Shown here: piece by piece, positions 47,040 through 59,168 of the stretch
How positions within the stretch are numbered: position 1 is the stretch's first letter
Layout: every line of letters starts with the position of its first letter
Translations under genes and position numbers: made by a program
Assembly (NCBI GenBank): GCA_030386875.1
Contig: CM059570.1
Span: forward strand, 30,867,422-30,931,421
DNA from: Morinoia aosen
Lineage: Eukaryota > Arthropoda > Malacostraca > Amphipoda > Talitridae
Length of the DNA stretch: 64,000 bases
Direction: 5' to 3'
Notes under the pieces: model-generated
What the model was told of the DNA's origin: nothing
The model's input: only the letters and a program-made list of their open reading frames with translations
Database searches by the model: none

Positions 47040-49190
47040 CAAATGTCTGTAATGGATGCTTTCAAGTAATTAACTTGTTAGCATTCAACATTCACATAAT
47101 ACTAGGTACTTTCAAGTAAGTAACTTGTTAGCATTCAACATTCACATAATACTAGGTACTTTCAAGTAAGTAACTTGATAGTATTCAACATTCACATTGT
47201 AATAGGTACTTTCGAGTAATTAACTTGTTAGCATTCAACATTCACATAATACTAGGTACTTTCAAGTAAGTAACTTGTTAGCATTCAACATTCACATAGT
47301 ACTAGGTACTGTCAAGTAAGTAACTTGTTAGCATTCAACATTCACATAATACTAGGTACTTTCAAGTAATTAACTTGTTAGCATTCAACATTCACATAAT
47401 ACTAGGTACTTTCAAGTAAGTAACTTGTTAGCATTCAACATTCACATAGTACTAGGTACTTTCAAGTAATTAACTTGTTAGCATTCAACATTCACATAAT
47501 ACTAGGTACTTTCAAGTAAGTAACTTGTTAGCATTCAACATTCACATAGTACTAGGTACTGTCAAGTAAGTAACTTGTTAGCATTCAACATTCACATAGT
47601 ACTAGGTACTTTCAAGTAAGTAACTTGTTAGCATTCAACATTCACATAGTACTAGGTACTTTCAAGTAAGTAACTTGTTAGCATTCAACATTCACATAGT
47701 AATAGGTACTTTCAAGTAAGTAACTTGTTAGCATTCAACATTCACATAGTACTAGGTACTCTCAAGTAATTAACTTGTTAGTATTCAACATTCACATTGT
47801 AATAGGTACTCTCAAGTAATTAACTTGTTAGCATTCAACATTCACATAGTACTAGGTACTTTCAAGTAAGTAACTTGTTAGCATTCAACATTCACATAGT
47901 ACTAGGTACTGTCAAGTAAGTAACTTGTTAGCATTCAACATTCACATAGTACTAGGTACTTTCAAGTAAGTAACTTGTTAGCATTCAACATTCACATAGT
48001 ACTAGGTACTTTCAAGTAAGTAACTTGTTAGCATTCAACATTCACATAGTACTAGGTACTTTCAAGTAAGTAACTTGTTAGCATTCAACATTCACATAGT
48101 ACTAGGTACTCTCAAGTAAGTAACTTGTTAGCATTCAACATTCACATAGTAATAGGTACTCTCAAGTAAGTAACTTGTTAGCATTCAACATTCACATAGT
48201 ACTAGGTACTGTCAAGTAAGTAACTTGTTAGCATTCAACATTCACATAGTACTAGGTACTTTCAAGTAAGTAACTTGTTAGCATTCAACATTCACATAGT
48301 ACTAGGTACTTTCAAGTAAGTAACTTGTTAGCATTCAACATTCACATAGTAATAGGTACTTTCAAGTAAGTAACTTGTTAGCATTCAACATTCACATAGT
48401 ACTAGGTACTTTCAAGTAAGTAACTTGTTAGCATTCAACATTCACATAGTACTAGGTACTTTCAAGTAAGTAACTTGTTAGCATTCAACATTCACGTAGT
48501 ACTAGGTACTTTCAAGTAAGTAACTTGTTAGCATTCAACATTCACATAGTACTAGGTACTTTCAAGTAAGTAACATGTTAGCATTCAACATTCACGTAGT
48601 ACTAGGTACTTTCAAGTAAGTAACTTGTTAGCATTCAACATTCACGTAGTACTAGGTACTTTCAAGTAAGTAACTTGTTAGCATTCAACATTCACGTAGT
48701 ACTAGGTACTTTCAAGTAAGTAACTTGTTAGCATTCAACATTCACATAGTACTAGGTACTTTCAAGTAAGTAACTTGTTAGCATTCAACATTCACGTAGT
48801 ACTAGGTACTTTCAAGTAAGTAACTTGTTAGCATTCAACATTCACGTAGTACTAGGTACTTTCAAGTAAGTAACTTGTTAGCATTCAACATTCACATAGT
48901 ACTAGGTACTTTCAAGTAAGTAACTTGTTAGCATTCAACATTCACGTAGTACTAGGTACTTTCAAGTAAGTAACTTGTTAGCATTCAACATTCACGTAGT
49001 ACTAGGTACTTTCAAGTAAGTAACTTGTTAGCATTCAACATTCACGTAGTACTAGGTACTTTCAAGTAAGTAACTTGTTAGCATTCAACATTCACATAGT
49101 AATAGGTACTTTCAAGTAAGTAACTTGTTAGCATTCAACATTCACATATTACTAGGTACTTTCAAGTAAGTAACTTGTTAGCATTCAACT
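47040..49190. repeat. 50-bp minisatellite, ~43 copies
   Basis: The unit contains TTCAAGTAAGTAACTTGTTA, GCATTCAACATTCACATAGT and ACTAGGTACT. It is very homogeneous. Variant CACATAAT is concentrated in the first 500 bp and CACGTAGT at 48490-49050. It is not a CRISPR because there are no unique spacers. Confidence 0.98.
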
Positions 49191-49199
49191 TACGAATAC

Positions 49200-49785
49200 A
49201 TGGTGTTGACCTTGAGAGACAGATAAAAATGAATTGTTTTTCTTCTCTTTTTTCTTATATAAAAAGGTGTTGAAGAAACGTGTTGTTAATCCCATCCTCT
49301 TTACATTCTTATCGGCAAACATTTTGAAAGAATTGTTTCAGACAAATTTTTATTTTTTTTTAAGTATTTACAATTCTGAGCCCATTCACGACAGAGAAGG
49401 CCCCTGAATCGACACATCAACTTTGTTTTCGATCCGTTATTTTTTGGAATAGTTTTTTGTACACTCTGGAATGAAATGAATTAGCTTAAAAAGAATTTAA
49501 TTTTTCATGTCGGGTGATCATGCTTGAAATAATTCGCCTGTCAAATGCAATTGACAAGGTCGGTAGAAAATTGCGGTAAAGTCATAATTTAAAAGTTTTG
49601 TTTCAAGAAGCTGATGAACTAGACGCTTTTAACTACTCAAAATGAACTGAATAGTCTTACTTCGTGAGAAAATGTTGTTACAAATTATCATCGGTAAATA
49701 TCTCGTATGGAATACACAGCTTTCACTGTATCAGCTAACTGACTTTCGTTAACCAAACTCGTAACATCCAAGTTGCGTGTGAAGG
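49200..49785. other. No recognisable feature
   Basis: Unique AT-rich sequence between arrays. Confidence 0.5.
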
Positions 49786-49789
49786 AATC

Positions 49790-50900
49790 CCTTTAGTAAA
49801 GGCAAAAATTCAAGGTTAAGATACCTACAATCATACGGAAGAAATCCTGTAAATCCAGAATCCCTTTGGTAAAGGCCAAAATTTGAGGTTAAGATGCCTA
49901 CAATAATGCAGAAGAAATCCTGTAAATCCAGAATCCCTTTTGTAGAGGCAAAAATTTCAGGTTCAGATGCCTACAATTATGCAGAAGAAATCCTGTAAAT
50001 CCAGGCAAAAATTTAAGGTTAAGATGCCTACAATAATGCAGAAGAAATCCTGTAAATCCAGAATCCCTTTGGTAAAGACAAAAATTTCAGGTTCAGATGC
50101 CTACAATCATGCAGAAGAAATCCTGTAAATCCAGAATCCCTTTGGTAAAGGCAAAAATTTAAGGTTAAGATGCCTACAATCATGCAGAAGAAATCCTGTA
50201 AATCCAGAATCCCTTTTGTAGAGGCAAAAATTTCAGGTTCAGATGCCTACAATCATGCAGAAGAAATCCTGTAAATCCAGAATCTCTTTGGTAAAGGCAA
50301 AAATTTAAGGTTAAGATGCCTACAATCATGCAGGAGAAATCCTGTAAATCCAGAATCCCTTTGGTAAAGGCAAAAATTTAAGGTTAAGATGCCTGCAGTC
50401 ATGCAGAAGAAATCCTGTAAATCCAGAATCCCTTTGGTAGAGGCAAAAATTTCCGGTTCAGATGCCTACAATCATGCAGAAGAAATCCTGTAAATCCAGA
50501 ATCCCTTTGGTAAAGGCAAAAATTTAAGGTTAAGATGCCTACAATCATCCAGAAGAAATCCTGTAAATCCAGAATCCTTTTGGTAAAGGCCAAAATTTGA
50601 GGCTAGTAGTAGTAACATGGGTTTGCTAGCGCTTCAGTCATTCATACTATATCGCACCGAAGATTTAAGGCTGAGATGCACGCAATCATACAGAATATAT
50701 CAATTAAATCCAGAATCCTTTTGGTAAAGGCCAAAATTTGAGGCTAGTAGTAGTAGCTGGGTTTGCTAGCGCTTCAGTCATTCAAACTATATCGCACCGA
50801 AGATTCAAGGCTAAGATGCATGCAGTCATACAGAAGATATCAAGTAAATCCAGAAAATGTTTGGTAAAGGCTAAAATTCAAGGCCATGATGCATGCAATC
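49790..50900. repeat. 73-bp minisatellite, ~11 copies plus diverged tail
   Basis: The unit contains AAGAAATCCTGTAAATCCAG, AATCCCTTTGGTAAAGGCAA and GGTTAAGATGCCTACAATCA. One copy (about 50000) lacks an internal ~22 bp. After 50600 two units contain the GCTAGCGCTTCAGTCATTC insert also present near 13063. Confidence 0.93.
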
Positions 50901-50904
50901 ACGC

Positions 50905-51765
50905 GGTAGGTGTCCAGGAAATCAACGGTGAACGCTGCTACTCAAAGTGAACTCACAAGGAACAAATGACTTAAAATGAATGTCATCGGCTTATTGAAAT
51001 TTCCTCGACCTCTAATCACTATGAGGTGCTACTACTTCACCGCAGCGGAGCCACAAATTTCATTTGTGAAAGATTTAGAATGTTTAATTTAAGAAATTGA
51101 ATCTCAAAATCTAATATCAATTTTAGACCTAGTAACTAATTCAAAAAATTAAAATGTTTCACCATCTCTGAAAAGATAATTTGGCTTCTTTGAAGAGGGA
51201 GATTAACTTATGTGAAAAACCACCTACTTCATTCAAACTAAAATGAACTTCACTTGCATTAAATTCGCGGGTCTTACAAACAACGTAGACGGCTCAAAAA
51301 AGCGACGCCATTACAGTGATCGGGAAAACACTCCGTTCAGATAAAAGATTTCCCTAAGTGGATCAACGGATCGAAATAACATGGCAACGCAACTGCGTAG
51401 GAGTAAATTAATCCGATTCTTTTCGCCAGAGTTTCCTTTTGAATCAAACTGGAGAGATTCTCTCTCTGCTACGCCCTGACATTGGGATGGGAGGCACGAT
51501 CCCGCTAAAAGTGATTCGAATTTGCCGGGATACTTTCAGAGGCTCTCGACGGGACCATCGGCAATAGAGCATCTCCGTTCATTGGCGCCGGGGCAAAATC
51601 GCTTCCCGAACTGCAGTTTTGTTTCGGTTCCCTCTAGCTTCGTGTCATCAAAGAGTAAAGCCTGTGATAACGTAGAGAATCGCTTCGTTTAATCCAATAT
51701 GACACCCGTAAGCGAGGGACTCGCTTGGTCGAATCCAAAAATGCTATGCGGTTTAATCTAGAATG
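50905..51765. other. No recognisable gene; GC-richer island
   Basis: 51380-51720 is GC-richer than its surroundings, but no frame gives a family match. Confidence 0.4.
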
Positions 51766-51769
51766 CGGT

Positions 51770-52570
51770 CCGATTGAATTCAAAACGACATCAGATCGAA
51801 TCCAAAATAACGCCCGATCGAATCATAAATGACGTCCGATCGAATCCAAAATGCCGTCCGATCGAATCCAAAATAACGCCCGATCGAATCATAAATGACG
51901 TCCGATCGAATCCAAAATGCCGTCCGATCGAATCCAAAATAACGCCCGATCGAATCATAAATGACGTCCGATCGAATCCAAAATAACGCCCGATCGAATC
52001 ATAAATGACGTCCGATTCAATCGAAAATGACGTCGGATCGAATCATAAATGACGTCCTAACGAATCATAAATGACGTCTGATTGAATCCAAAATGACATC
52101 CGATCGAATCCAAAATGACGTCCGATCGAATCCAAAATGACGTCGGATCGAATCATAAATGACGTCCGATCGAATCCAAAATGACGTCCGATCGAATCCA
52201 AAATGTCGTCCGATCAAATGCAAAATGACGTCCGATCAAATGCAAAATGACGTCCGATCGAATCCAAAATGAAGTCCGATCGAATCCAAAATGTCGTCCG
52301 ATCAAATGCAAAATGACGTCCGATCAAATGCAAAATGACGTCCGATCGAATCCAAAATGAAATCCGATCGAATCCAAAATGTCGTCCGATCGAATCCAAA
52401 ATGACATCCGATCGAATCCAAAATGACGTCCGATCGAATCCAAAATGACGTCCGATCGAATGCAAAATGACGTCCGATCAAATCCAAAATAACGCCCGAC
52501 CGAACCCAAAATGACGTCCGATCGACTCCAAAATGACGTACGATCGAATGCAAAATGACACGTGATGCCA
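51770..52570. repeat. 22-bp minisatellite, ~36 copies
   Basis: The unit is TGACGTCCGATCGAATCCAA plus AA. Each unit carries TGACGTC (a CRE-like core) and CGATCG. At 51780-51990 three-unit (66-bp) blocks repeat in order. Further on, CAAATGCAAAATGACG variants form their own block twice (52205-52255 and 52300-52345). Confidence 0.96.
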
Positions 52571-52737
52571 ACTTTCGTCATCAATGAGAAAAGTTTGGAA
52601 CCATGAGCGAGTGAATCGCTTCATCAAATCCAAAATGTCGCCCGATGGTAACTTTGATACCACGACTAAGGGAAACTTCAAAGGGACCTCATAATCACAC
52701 AGCTTAGGAGCAAGGAGCACCGTTGTGAATAGTTGTT

Positions 52738-52969
52738 TTAGCACTTCGACCGCGGGTGGTAGAACTAACCTTGATGTTCAATTCAAATTTAAAGTCAAAT
52801 GTAGAAAGCAATGTTGAAAGTAACAAGCATTGACTGGATCGAGAGTTTATTCAGTCTTAATTATAATAATTATTTATGAAAATTGAGTTTGTGGTCACTG
52901 GTCGGTCAGCAGTATTACGAAAATTCCTTTCGTGTCTACCGGTGGCTCACGTCGCAGTCAAAAGGTTAA
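52738..52969 (+). mobile_element. TTAA-flanked piggyBac-like MITE, copy G
   Basis: This copy is about 232 bp. The left border is TTAGCACTTCGACCGCGGG. The right end is GCAGTCAAAAGG followed by TTAA at 52966-52969. The family body is intact, including ACTGGATCGAGAG and GGTCGGTCAGCAGTATTA. Confidence 0.8.
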
Positions 52970-53560
52970 TTTGCTTGGGTTAGATTGTTTTCGGATGACT
53001 TGACAGAACGCTCTTAACTTTGTGGCATTGAAAAGCTAGCTGGTAAGTTGTGTTTCTCAAATTTTTCAGTTTTCAAAATTTCTATGGTACGATAACTGCG
53101 CGATTAATCAAAGTAAGCTCAAGCTTCAAGGCATTTGTTTTATGTTTCCGCTCTTATACATACCTGATGGAGAGGAGTAACAATTAAAAACTACTTTTTT
53201 AATTCCATAGAGAACATCAACTTAATATTAGTTTAATAATATCAGTTCAAGCAATGTTTGGTCGATGAATAATATTGGTAAAACTGATCCGAAATGAATA
53301 TAAAGAATAAACGAATTTCATTTTACGAGTAAGCAACAGTCTAAACATACGTCTTTAGCAAGACAATGAATAATAGAGTTTGTGAGTCTCTTAGAAAGTT
53401 TCTCACTCCGTGAATTATCCTAGATCTACAAATTATTGCAGCATTTGATTCGCTATGATCATCCACTAAACATTGTTAAAAAGCTCCGACAATCTGAATC
53501 GCTCATCACAATCTGAAATGATGAATGGCATATGGAGTGGTGAATGGCAGTGCTAGATTG
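52970..53560. other. No recognisable feature
   Basis: Unique AT-rich sequence. Confidence 0.5.
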
Positions 53561-53570
53561 GCTGCTAGGT

Positions 53571-53880
53571 TACTTACAGACCGGTTCCCCATCCGCCATT
53601 AACCTGATTTGTCGTTTTCAAAGGGGGTCATGACCGACTCATTTAGATCATTTACAGAGCTGTTCCTCAATCACCATTAGCCTGATTTGTCGTTTTCAAA
53701 GGGGGTCATGGTCGACTCATTTCAGATTTTTTACAGAGCTGCTCTTCAACCGCCATTAGCCGGATTTGTCGTTTTCAAAGGTGGGCATAATCGACTGTGT
53801 GCTAGATTATAATTATTTACAGTGCTGTTCCTCAATCGCCATTAGCCTGACTTGTCAACTATACATAATCGACTGTGAAA
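53571..53880. repeat. ~80-bp tandem repeat, 4 copies
   Basis: The unit contains TTTACAGAGCTGTTCCTCAA, CGCCATTAGCCTGATTTGTC and GTTTTCAAAGGGGGTCATG. The last copy lacks the middle part. Confidence 0.88.
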
Positions 53881-53954
53881 CGCTGGCAAATTTCAGATCA
53901 ACAGAAAAGAAGCGCGTGTTTATCGTTGGTTAGTTAACGCTGAGGAAAAACAGC

Positions 53955-54095
53955 GGGTCCTGGGACATTTCAACACAAACCTGGGACATTTTCATACAAA
54001 CTGAAACATTTCAATACAAACTGGACATTTCAATACAAACCTGGCACATTTCAATACAAACTGGGACATTTCTACTGGGACATTTCCATACAACC
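53955..54095. repeat. ~21-bp repeat, ~6 copies
   Basis: TGGGACATTTCAATACAAAC with small indels. Confidence 0.8.
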
Positions 54096-54278
54096 CACGC
54101 ACATACACTCGAGCTGCGTCCTACCATTTGGGACGCGTTATCAGTAAAAAATGTAATAAACTCTCCATAATAACTCCACAGGTTTCAAAAAGTAAGAACT
54201 GATTCCTGCAAAATTTAGCCCGCGCTATTGGCTTGCACGTTGGCTCATGCGTAAGAATATTATTGATAATGAGTCCCC

Positions 54279-54438
54279 TAAGGCAGCCCGCCCACTGATG
54301 CGATTCGATGCGATGCGATTCGCCTCAGTCGGCAGTGAGCTAGCCAACACAATGCTATTCCTACGGTGCTACAAATGTACCGTGCAATTTCACACGGCGT
54401 CGCACCAATCGCATCGCATCAGTGGGCGGGGTGCCTTA
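54279..54438. mobile_element. 160-bp terminal-inverted-repeat MITE
   Basis: The left end is TAAGGCAGCCCGCCCACTGA followed by TGCGAT repeats. The right end is the inverse, with TCAGTGGGCGGGGTGCCTTA at its tip. The interior is short and non-coding, although it happens to be open in one frame. The borders suggest a TA (or TWA) target; superfamily is not decided. PIF/Harbinger-like is possible. Confidence 0.75.
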
Positions 54439-54647
54439 GAAGTGTGTGGTCTACGACAGGATGTATATTTTTCATGCAGCGTGGTGTGAGTATCACACAG
54501 AACTTAACGACACATGTGGCTGAGTGATAACCCAAATGCTGTATATACATCAGAACCGATACTCCCAAGTTTAATGTATGGGCTGGTGTTATTAGTACCT
54601 ATATTATCAGGCAAATTACTCTCCTAACGGGTTCGAGAGAAAACCAC

Positions 54648-54861
54648 TTAAACACGTTAGCCACCGGTGGTACACGGAGAGAATTTTCATAATGCTGCTG
54701 ACCGACCAGTAGTAACGAACTCAATTTTCATAAGCCCTTAATCAAAGCTAATTCAAGGCACGATCCAGTTAATGTTGGCTCTTTTCAAAATTGTATACTA
54801 CAACTAACTTTAAATTTGAGTTTAATACTGAACTTCAGCCCCATGGCGGTAAACGAGTTAA
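54648..54861 (-). mobile_element. TTAA-flanked piggyBac-like MITE, copy H (inverted)
   Basis: This 214-bp copy has TTAA at both borders (54648-54651 and 54858-54861). It reads in reverse: GCCACCGGTGG, CTGCTGACCGACCAGTAG, GATCCAGTTAATGTTGG, AACTTCAGCCCCATGGCGG. It directly abuts the decayed transposase fragment that starts near 54860. Confidence 0.85.
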
Positions 54862-55148
54862 AGTATTTCTAATGGAGTTTTTGCCTGACGTGCCGGACGA
54901 TAGATGGGACTTTGGGTATTCCACATCAAATGTGGTTTCAGCGTGCATCGCCCCAAGACTGTGCGTTGATAAGTTGACCATTCTTTTCCCGGCAGAGAGA
55001 TAAGATGCTGTGGGCCAGTACCTTGGCCGGCGAAGTCTCCAGATTTGACTTGGACTTGTTTCTTTGGGATCTCATGATAAATGTAATGGAAGGGCAAGTA
55101 TACAAACCCACAAATCAAAGGTCAAAACTGGCAGAGCGGATTAAGTGA
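54860..55148 (+). pseudogene. Decayed DDE transposase C-terminal fragment (IS630/Tc1-mariner-like)
   Basis: One frame starting at 54933 reads WFQRASPQ, then LWASTLAGEVSRFDLDLFLW, then VYKPTNQRSKLAERIK and stop. This lines up with the common arthropod transposase tail (W-F-Q-H-D-G-A-P ... W-P-x-R-S-P-D-L-T-x-L-D-F-F-L-W-G ... V-Y ... L-x-x-R-I). Upstream, FLPDVP lies in another frame, and there is an internal stop, so the gene is broken. Key Asp residues of the HDGAP and SPDLT motifs are lost or shifted. It borders MITE copy H. Confidence 0.6.
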
Positions 55149-55149
55149 T

Positions 55150-57515
55150 AATTTCACCTCATAGCGGCGTAGATGTCTTTCAGGCAGAGTGGCCTAGTTC
55201 CTAGTTCAGTTCCTAGTTAGTAACTTGGCTAGGAAAAGCCAGTTTGGCAACCCTGCGATGAACACCACGCCTCTAACTTGAGAGTCCTAAAATTCTGTGT
55301 TTTGTGGGTTAGGACACACTGCATATTTACGCTCCAATTAATGGATCCTTCATGAGATGAAACTGGGATTTAATGTTAAAATGTGCATTGTTTTTTTGTC
55401 ATGAATTGTTTTGTATTGCTATGAATTTTTGGCTCTTACTTATTCGCAAAAAAGGTGTACTTCTGAGTTTTAAAATCTACTGTCCCAGTTATAATAAGTC
55501 TCCGTTATTCATCACATGAATCAGGCATAGTTTTGGCTGAATAAGTAATTTTCATTGAAATAAACTCAGGTTGGCTATAAGATGGCAACGCATGTTCAAT
55601 ATATACGTGCGATTTTAAGTTTTATTTAATTGATTCTCTTGGCATACACAGCATGAGCTAGCCTACGTTGGAGCAGCATGGAAAAAATATACCGAAAACG
55701 AAGGTAGTATTTAGAAAATTTGTTCAAGTTGTAATTGTCCGTTATCGTAATGAATTAGAGTAAGGATACAAAATAGATCACACTTACTCAAAACGAAACA
55801 TAAATCATCGTATGGGTTTAGATTTCGATGGGACGAACTCCTCGCAGAATAAAAATAATTTTAATTTTTTATTTTTCGTTAAATACTTCTTCGTAAATAT
55901 GTTCAAATCCATTTTGTTAACATTTATTATCCATTAGAATATTTTCCTCCATTCGCATCAAATAAATGTTGACAGAGATCAATATAAAAAAGTAAAAATT
56001 CAAGTCAAAATTAGTCAATTCTAAATATTTTGCTCTAAAAACCGGCCTTTAATTACGTTCAAAACAATGTTAAAGATACTCTTTTATTATTATTTAGCGT
56101 GCTCGTCTTTAATCATATCAAATATTTCTTGTCCATTAACGGCTAAAATTAAATAATTCTCAACTGTTCAATGATGTCACTCGCATTTACTTTTAAGCAG
56201 CGTGTCTTCATAAATTCGTGTCAATAATTTGTTGACGGAGATCATATAGATCCATAGTGTTCCCATTGCATTATACAATAAAATTTTAATTTTGAATATT
56301 TCGTAACATAAAGGTCTTAAATTGACAAACTAATCGTACGAAGGAAACAACAGCCGAATTAAAAGGGCGAATTTTTGTAAATCTAATATGCAAAACGAAA
56401 AGAAGAACCGACATAAAAGGCGTGAAGTAAACAATAGATGCGTCAGGAGTTGAATGTATAATTGTTAGAAACAAAATTAAGGTCTTTTCACCTGGATATT
56501 TTACTCTATACACTACGAATGAAGCTAACAAATACTGTAAATACCACTGACAAATGCTGAGGAGGATAGGTAAGCCGGCCGTAAATCCTAAATAAAATCA
56601 GCGCATTCTCGCGACAGCCCGGTCTTGGAATGCTTTTTCTGGGCGCATTTTGGTTCTCGTGAAAACATTTGAGACGTCAATAAAAACTTTCTGCAGAAGT
56701 TCTGGACAGAGTGGCCGGTGGAAGAATTTAGACTAGAACTGCGTCATATTGTGGCAGAAACTTCGGGATTTTCTTTGCCAGAGAAACCGGGAGGTCATTG
56801 AGCTTCGGAAGGAAGGACCGGAATGCGCTGTATGAAATTCTCTACTTTATGGCGCCGAAAAGAAATAAGATGGCCAAGTATTTCAATTTTCCCCTCTGGG
56901 GGGACACCACTATGGTATCTATGGGAAGTAAAGCTCCCAGGGGGAAAATATGAGGTCCTGCGCTGAGAGTTAGGCAGGTCTTCTTTTGGTTGCAATATTA
57001 TTTTTTATTTTATTAAAGACAAACGTTTTTCAGTTCACTGCCGTCCTGTATTTTAGTACCTCGGACTCTCTTTTCAACATCTATGTTGTTTCATAATTTA
57101 TATATCTTCTTAACTTAAAGTTTCTATTCGCAGTGGATCTTGTGTGAGAACACACACATTGTGCTTGTATTCAGAGTTCTCTTTAAACGTCACACTTAGT
57201 CGAGTCTCCATCGTTTTCTTTTTGGAACACTTTTTTATACTATTTTGGAGGAAATGTTTAATTTAATAATGCTATTGTACTTCTGCTGTCAAAATGAAAG
57301 TGTTTTCTCTATGTTCTAATTTTAAGTAGATAAAAACTGTAAAATGGAGTTTTCTCTAAGGTTGAAGCATGAGTCGTAAGAAAAAACTGTTTTCAAGCAA
57401 ACTTAATCGAAACGCATTATTTTCTTTCACTTTTCCTTTATTTTGTGAGCGAAAAAGAGAACAATTACAATCTCTGCTAATGAGTTGCAATTTAAAAACA
57501 GAAACTTGTAATCAT
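55150..57515. other. No recognisable gene
   Basis: Mostly unique. 56550-57000 is GC-richer, with a 66-codon minus frame (56795-56995) and a short plus frame, neither recognised. Confidence 0.4.
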
Positions 57516-57524
57516 TATGTGATT

Positions 57525-58275
57525 TTAAACGTATCCAGTTTACAGGAAGAAAATTGTAATCGTTTTGTAATTTTTACGTGTCCATTTCACGAGGAGGAAA
57601 TTTCTATCTTATGTAATTTTTACGTGTCCATTTTACGAGGAGGAAATTTCTATCTTCTGTAATTTTTACGTGTCCATTTTACGAGGAGGAAATTTCTATC
57701 TTATGTAATTTTTACGTGTCCATTTCACGAGGAGGAAATTTCTATCTTATGTAATTTTTACGTGTCCATTTTACGAGGAGGAAATTTCTATCTTATGTAA
57801 TTTTTACGTCTCCATTTTACGAGGAGGAAATTTCTATCTTATGTAATTTTTACGTCTCCATTTTACGAGGAGGAAATTTCTATCTTATGTAATTTTTACG
57901 TCTCCATTTTACGAGGAGGAAATTTCTATCTTATGTAATTTTTACGTGTCCATTTTACGAGGAGGAAATTTCTATCTTATGTAATTTTTACGTGTCCATT
58001 TTACGAGGAGGAAATTTCTATCTTATGTAATTTTTACGTGTCCATTTTACGAGGAGGAAATTTCTATCTTATGTAATTTTTACGTGTCCATTTTACGAGG
58101 AGGAAATTTCTATCTTATGTAATTTTTACGTGTCCATTTTACGAGGAGGAAATTTCTATCTTATGTAATTTTTACGTGTCCATTTTACGAGGAGGAAATT
58201 TCTATCTTATGTAATATTTACGTGTCCATTTTACGAGGAGGAAATTTCTATCTTATGTAATTTTTACGTGTCCAG
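57525..58275. repeat. 46-bp minisatellite, ~16 copies
   Basis: The unit contains GTGTCCATTTTACGAGGAGG, AAATTTCTATCTTATGTAAT and TTTTAC. Central copies are nearly identical, with a three-unit block of CTCC for GTCC near 57800-57900. Confidence 0.96.
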
Positions 58276-58289
58276 TTTACAGGACAGAA

Positions 58290-58711
58290 GTAACAAATAA
58301 CAAGCAACCAAGCAAGCAAGTAAAGAATTGTGTGCATCAAATAAGGCTATTGGTATAAAAACGATACATATCAAATTGTCAGAGCAATTTTTACTTACAT
58401 CTTGTTACATTACTTTTACTTTACTTATGTTGCCTATATATTTGTTGCATTTTTGTATGTACGAGGCTAGAAAAGGTTTCACTGTAGCGAGGCTCATATT
58501 TGGTTGGAGCTTTCATGGATTTTGGTAAGTTTAGCTTGAGAATATTTTACCGACTTTAATTAAATGGGGAGCAACACTTTGCAAAATCAGCAGGAAAAGC
58601 TGTTTAGAAGCCCCAAGGGCCGACGCTCGGTTGGCTTAGCCTAGGCATCAAATTTAACTAAGTCAAAGTTACAATTTAATGACATGTGAAATTTTTCAAC
58701 ATGGTGAAACT
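58290..58711. other. No recognisable feature
   Basis: Unique sequence leading into the palindrome. Confidence 0.45.
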
Positions 58712-58988
58712 GTTCCAGTTCAACACGTATTAAAATACGAAGATAATCACTGATCCTCTTCACTAAAATAACACTCAATTGCTAAAATTCTAAATCTGTC
58801 AATATAAAGAGGCAACATTTCGAAGTAACTAACATCATCTTCCTGTTTTTTACAGCCTGAAGATGATGTTAGTAACATCGAACGTTGCCTTCAGAGATTG
58901 ACAGATTTAGTATTTTAACAACTGAGCGTTCTTTTAGTAAAGATGATAAGTGATTATCTTCGTATTTTAACACCTGTTGAACTGGAAC
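58712..58988. repeat. 277-bp imperfect palindrome (foldback element)
   Basis: The outer ends are GTTCCAGTTCAACACGTATT and AACACCTGTTGAACTGGAAC. Inner arms pair through ACGAAGATAATCACT, AATCTGTCAATAT and CTAACATCATCTTC. Arms of about 130 bp are diverged. No coding sequence. Confidence 0.75.
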
Positions 58989-59168
58989 AACTTTTTGACT
59001 TGTGGAACTTAACTCGTTCCAATAAAATATTAAACGCAGACACGAAGAAAATTTGATATCATTGGATATCGGTGCAGCTCACAAAACGCAGCGTTTAACA
59101 TCGGTGGTCCAGTATTTTTCAATTTACGGAGGACGAGCTTGAGTTGCGTTTGAGACGCTTTGTTCAGA

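Noticed and set aside
47040..49190. CRISPR-like regular repeats
   Set aside because: Continuous tandem copies without unique spacers, in a eukaryotic context.
54247..54489. 80-codon plus frame
   Set aside because: Almost entirely inside the 160-bp TIR MITE; its Arg/Phe/Met-rich part is the TGCGAT repeat.
58858..58900. Hammerhead-ribozyme-like core (CTGAAGA, a GATGTT/AACATC stem, then GAA) in the right arm of the palindrome
   Set aside because: No stem I partner could be found downstream, the base after GAA is C rather than A, and the left arm copy has a broken core.
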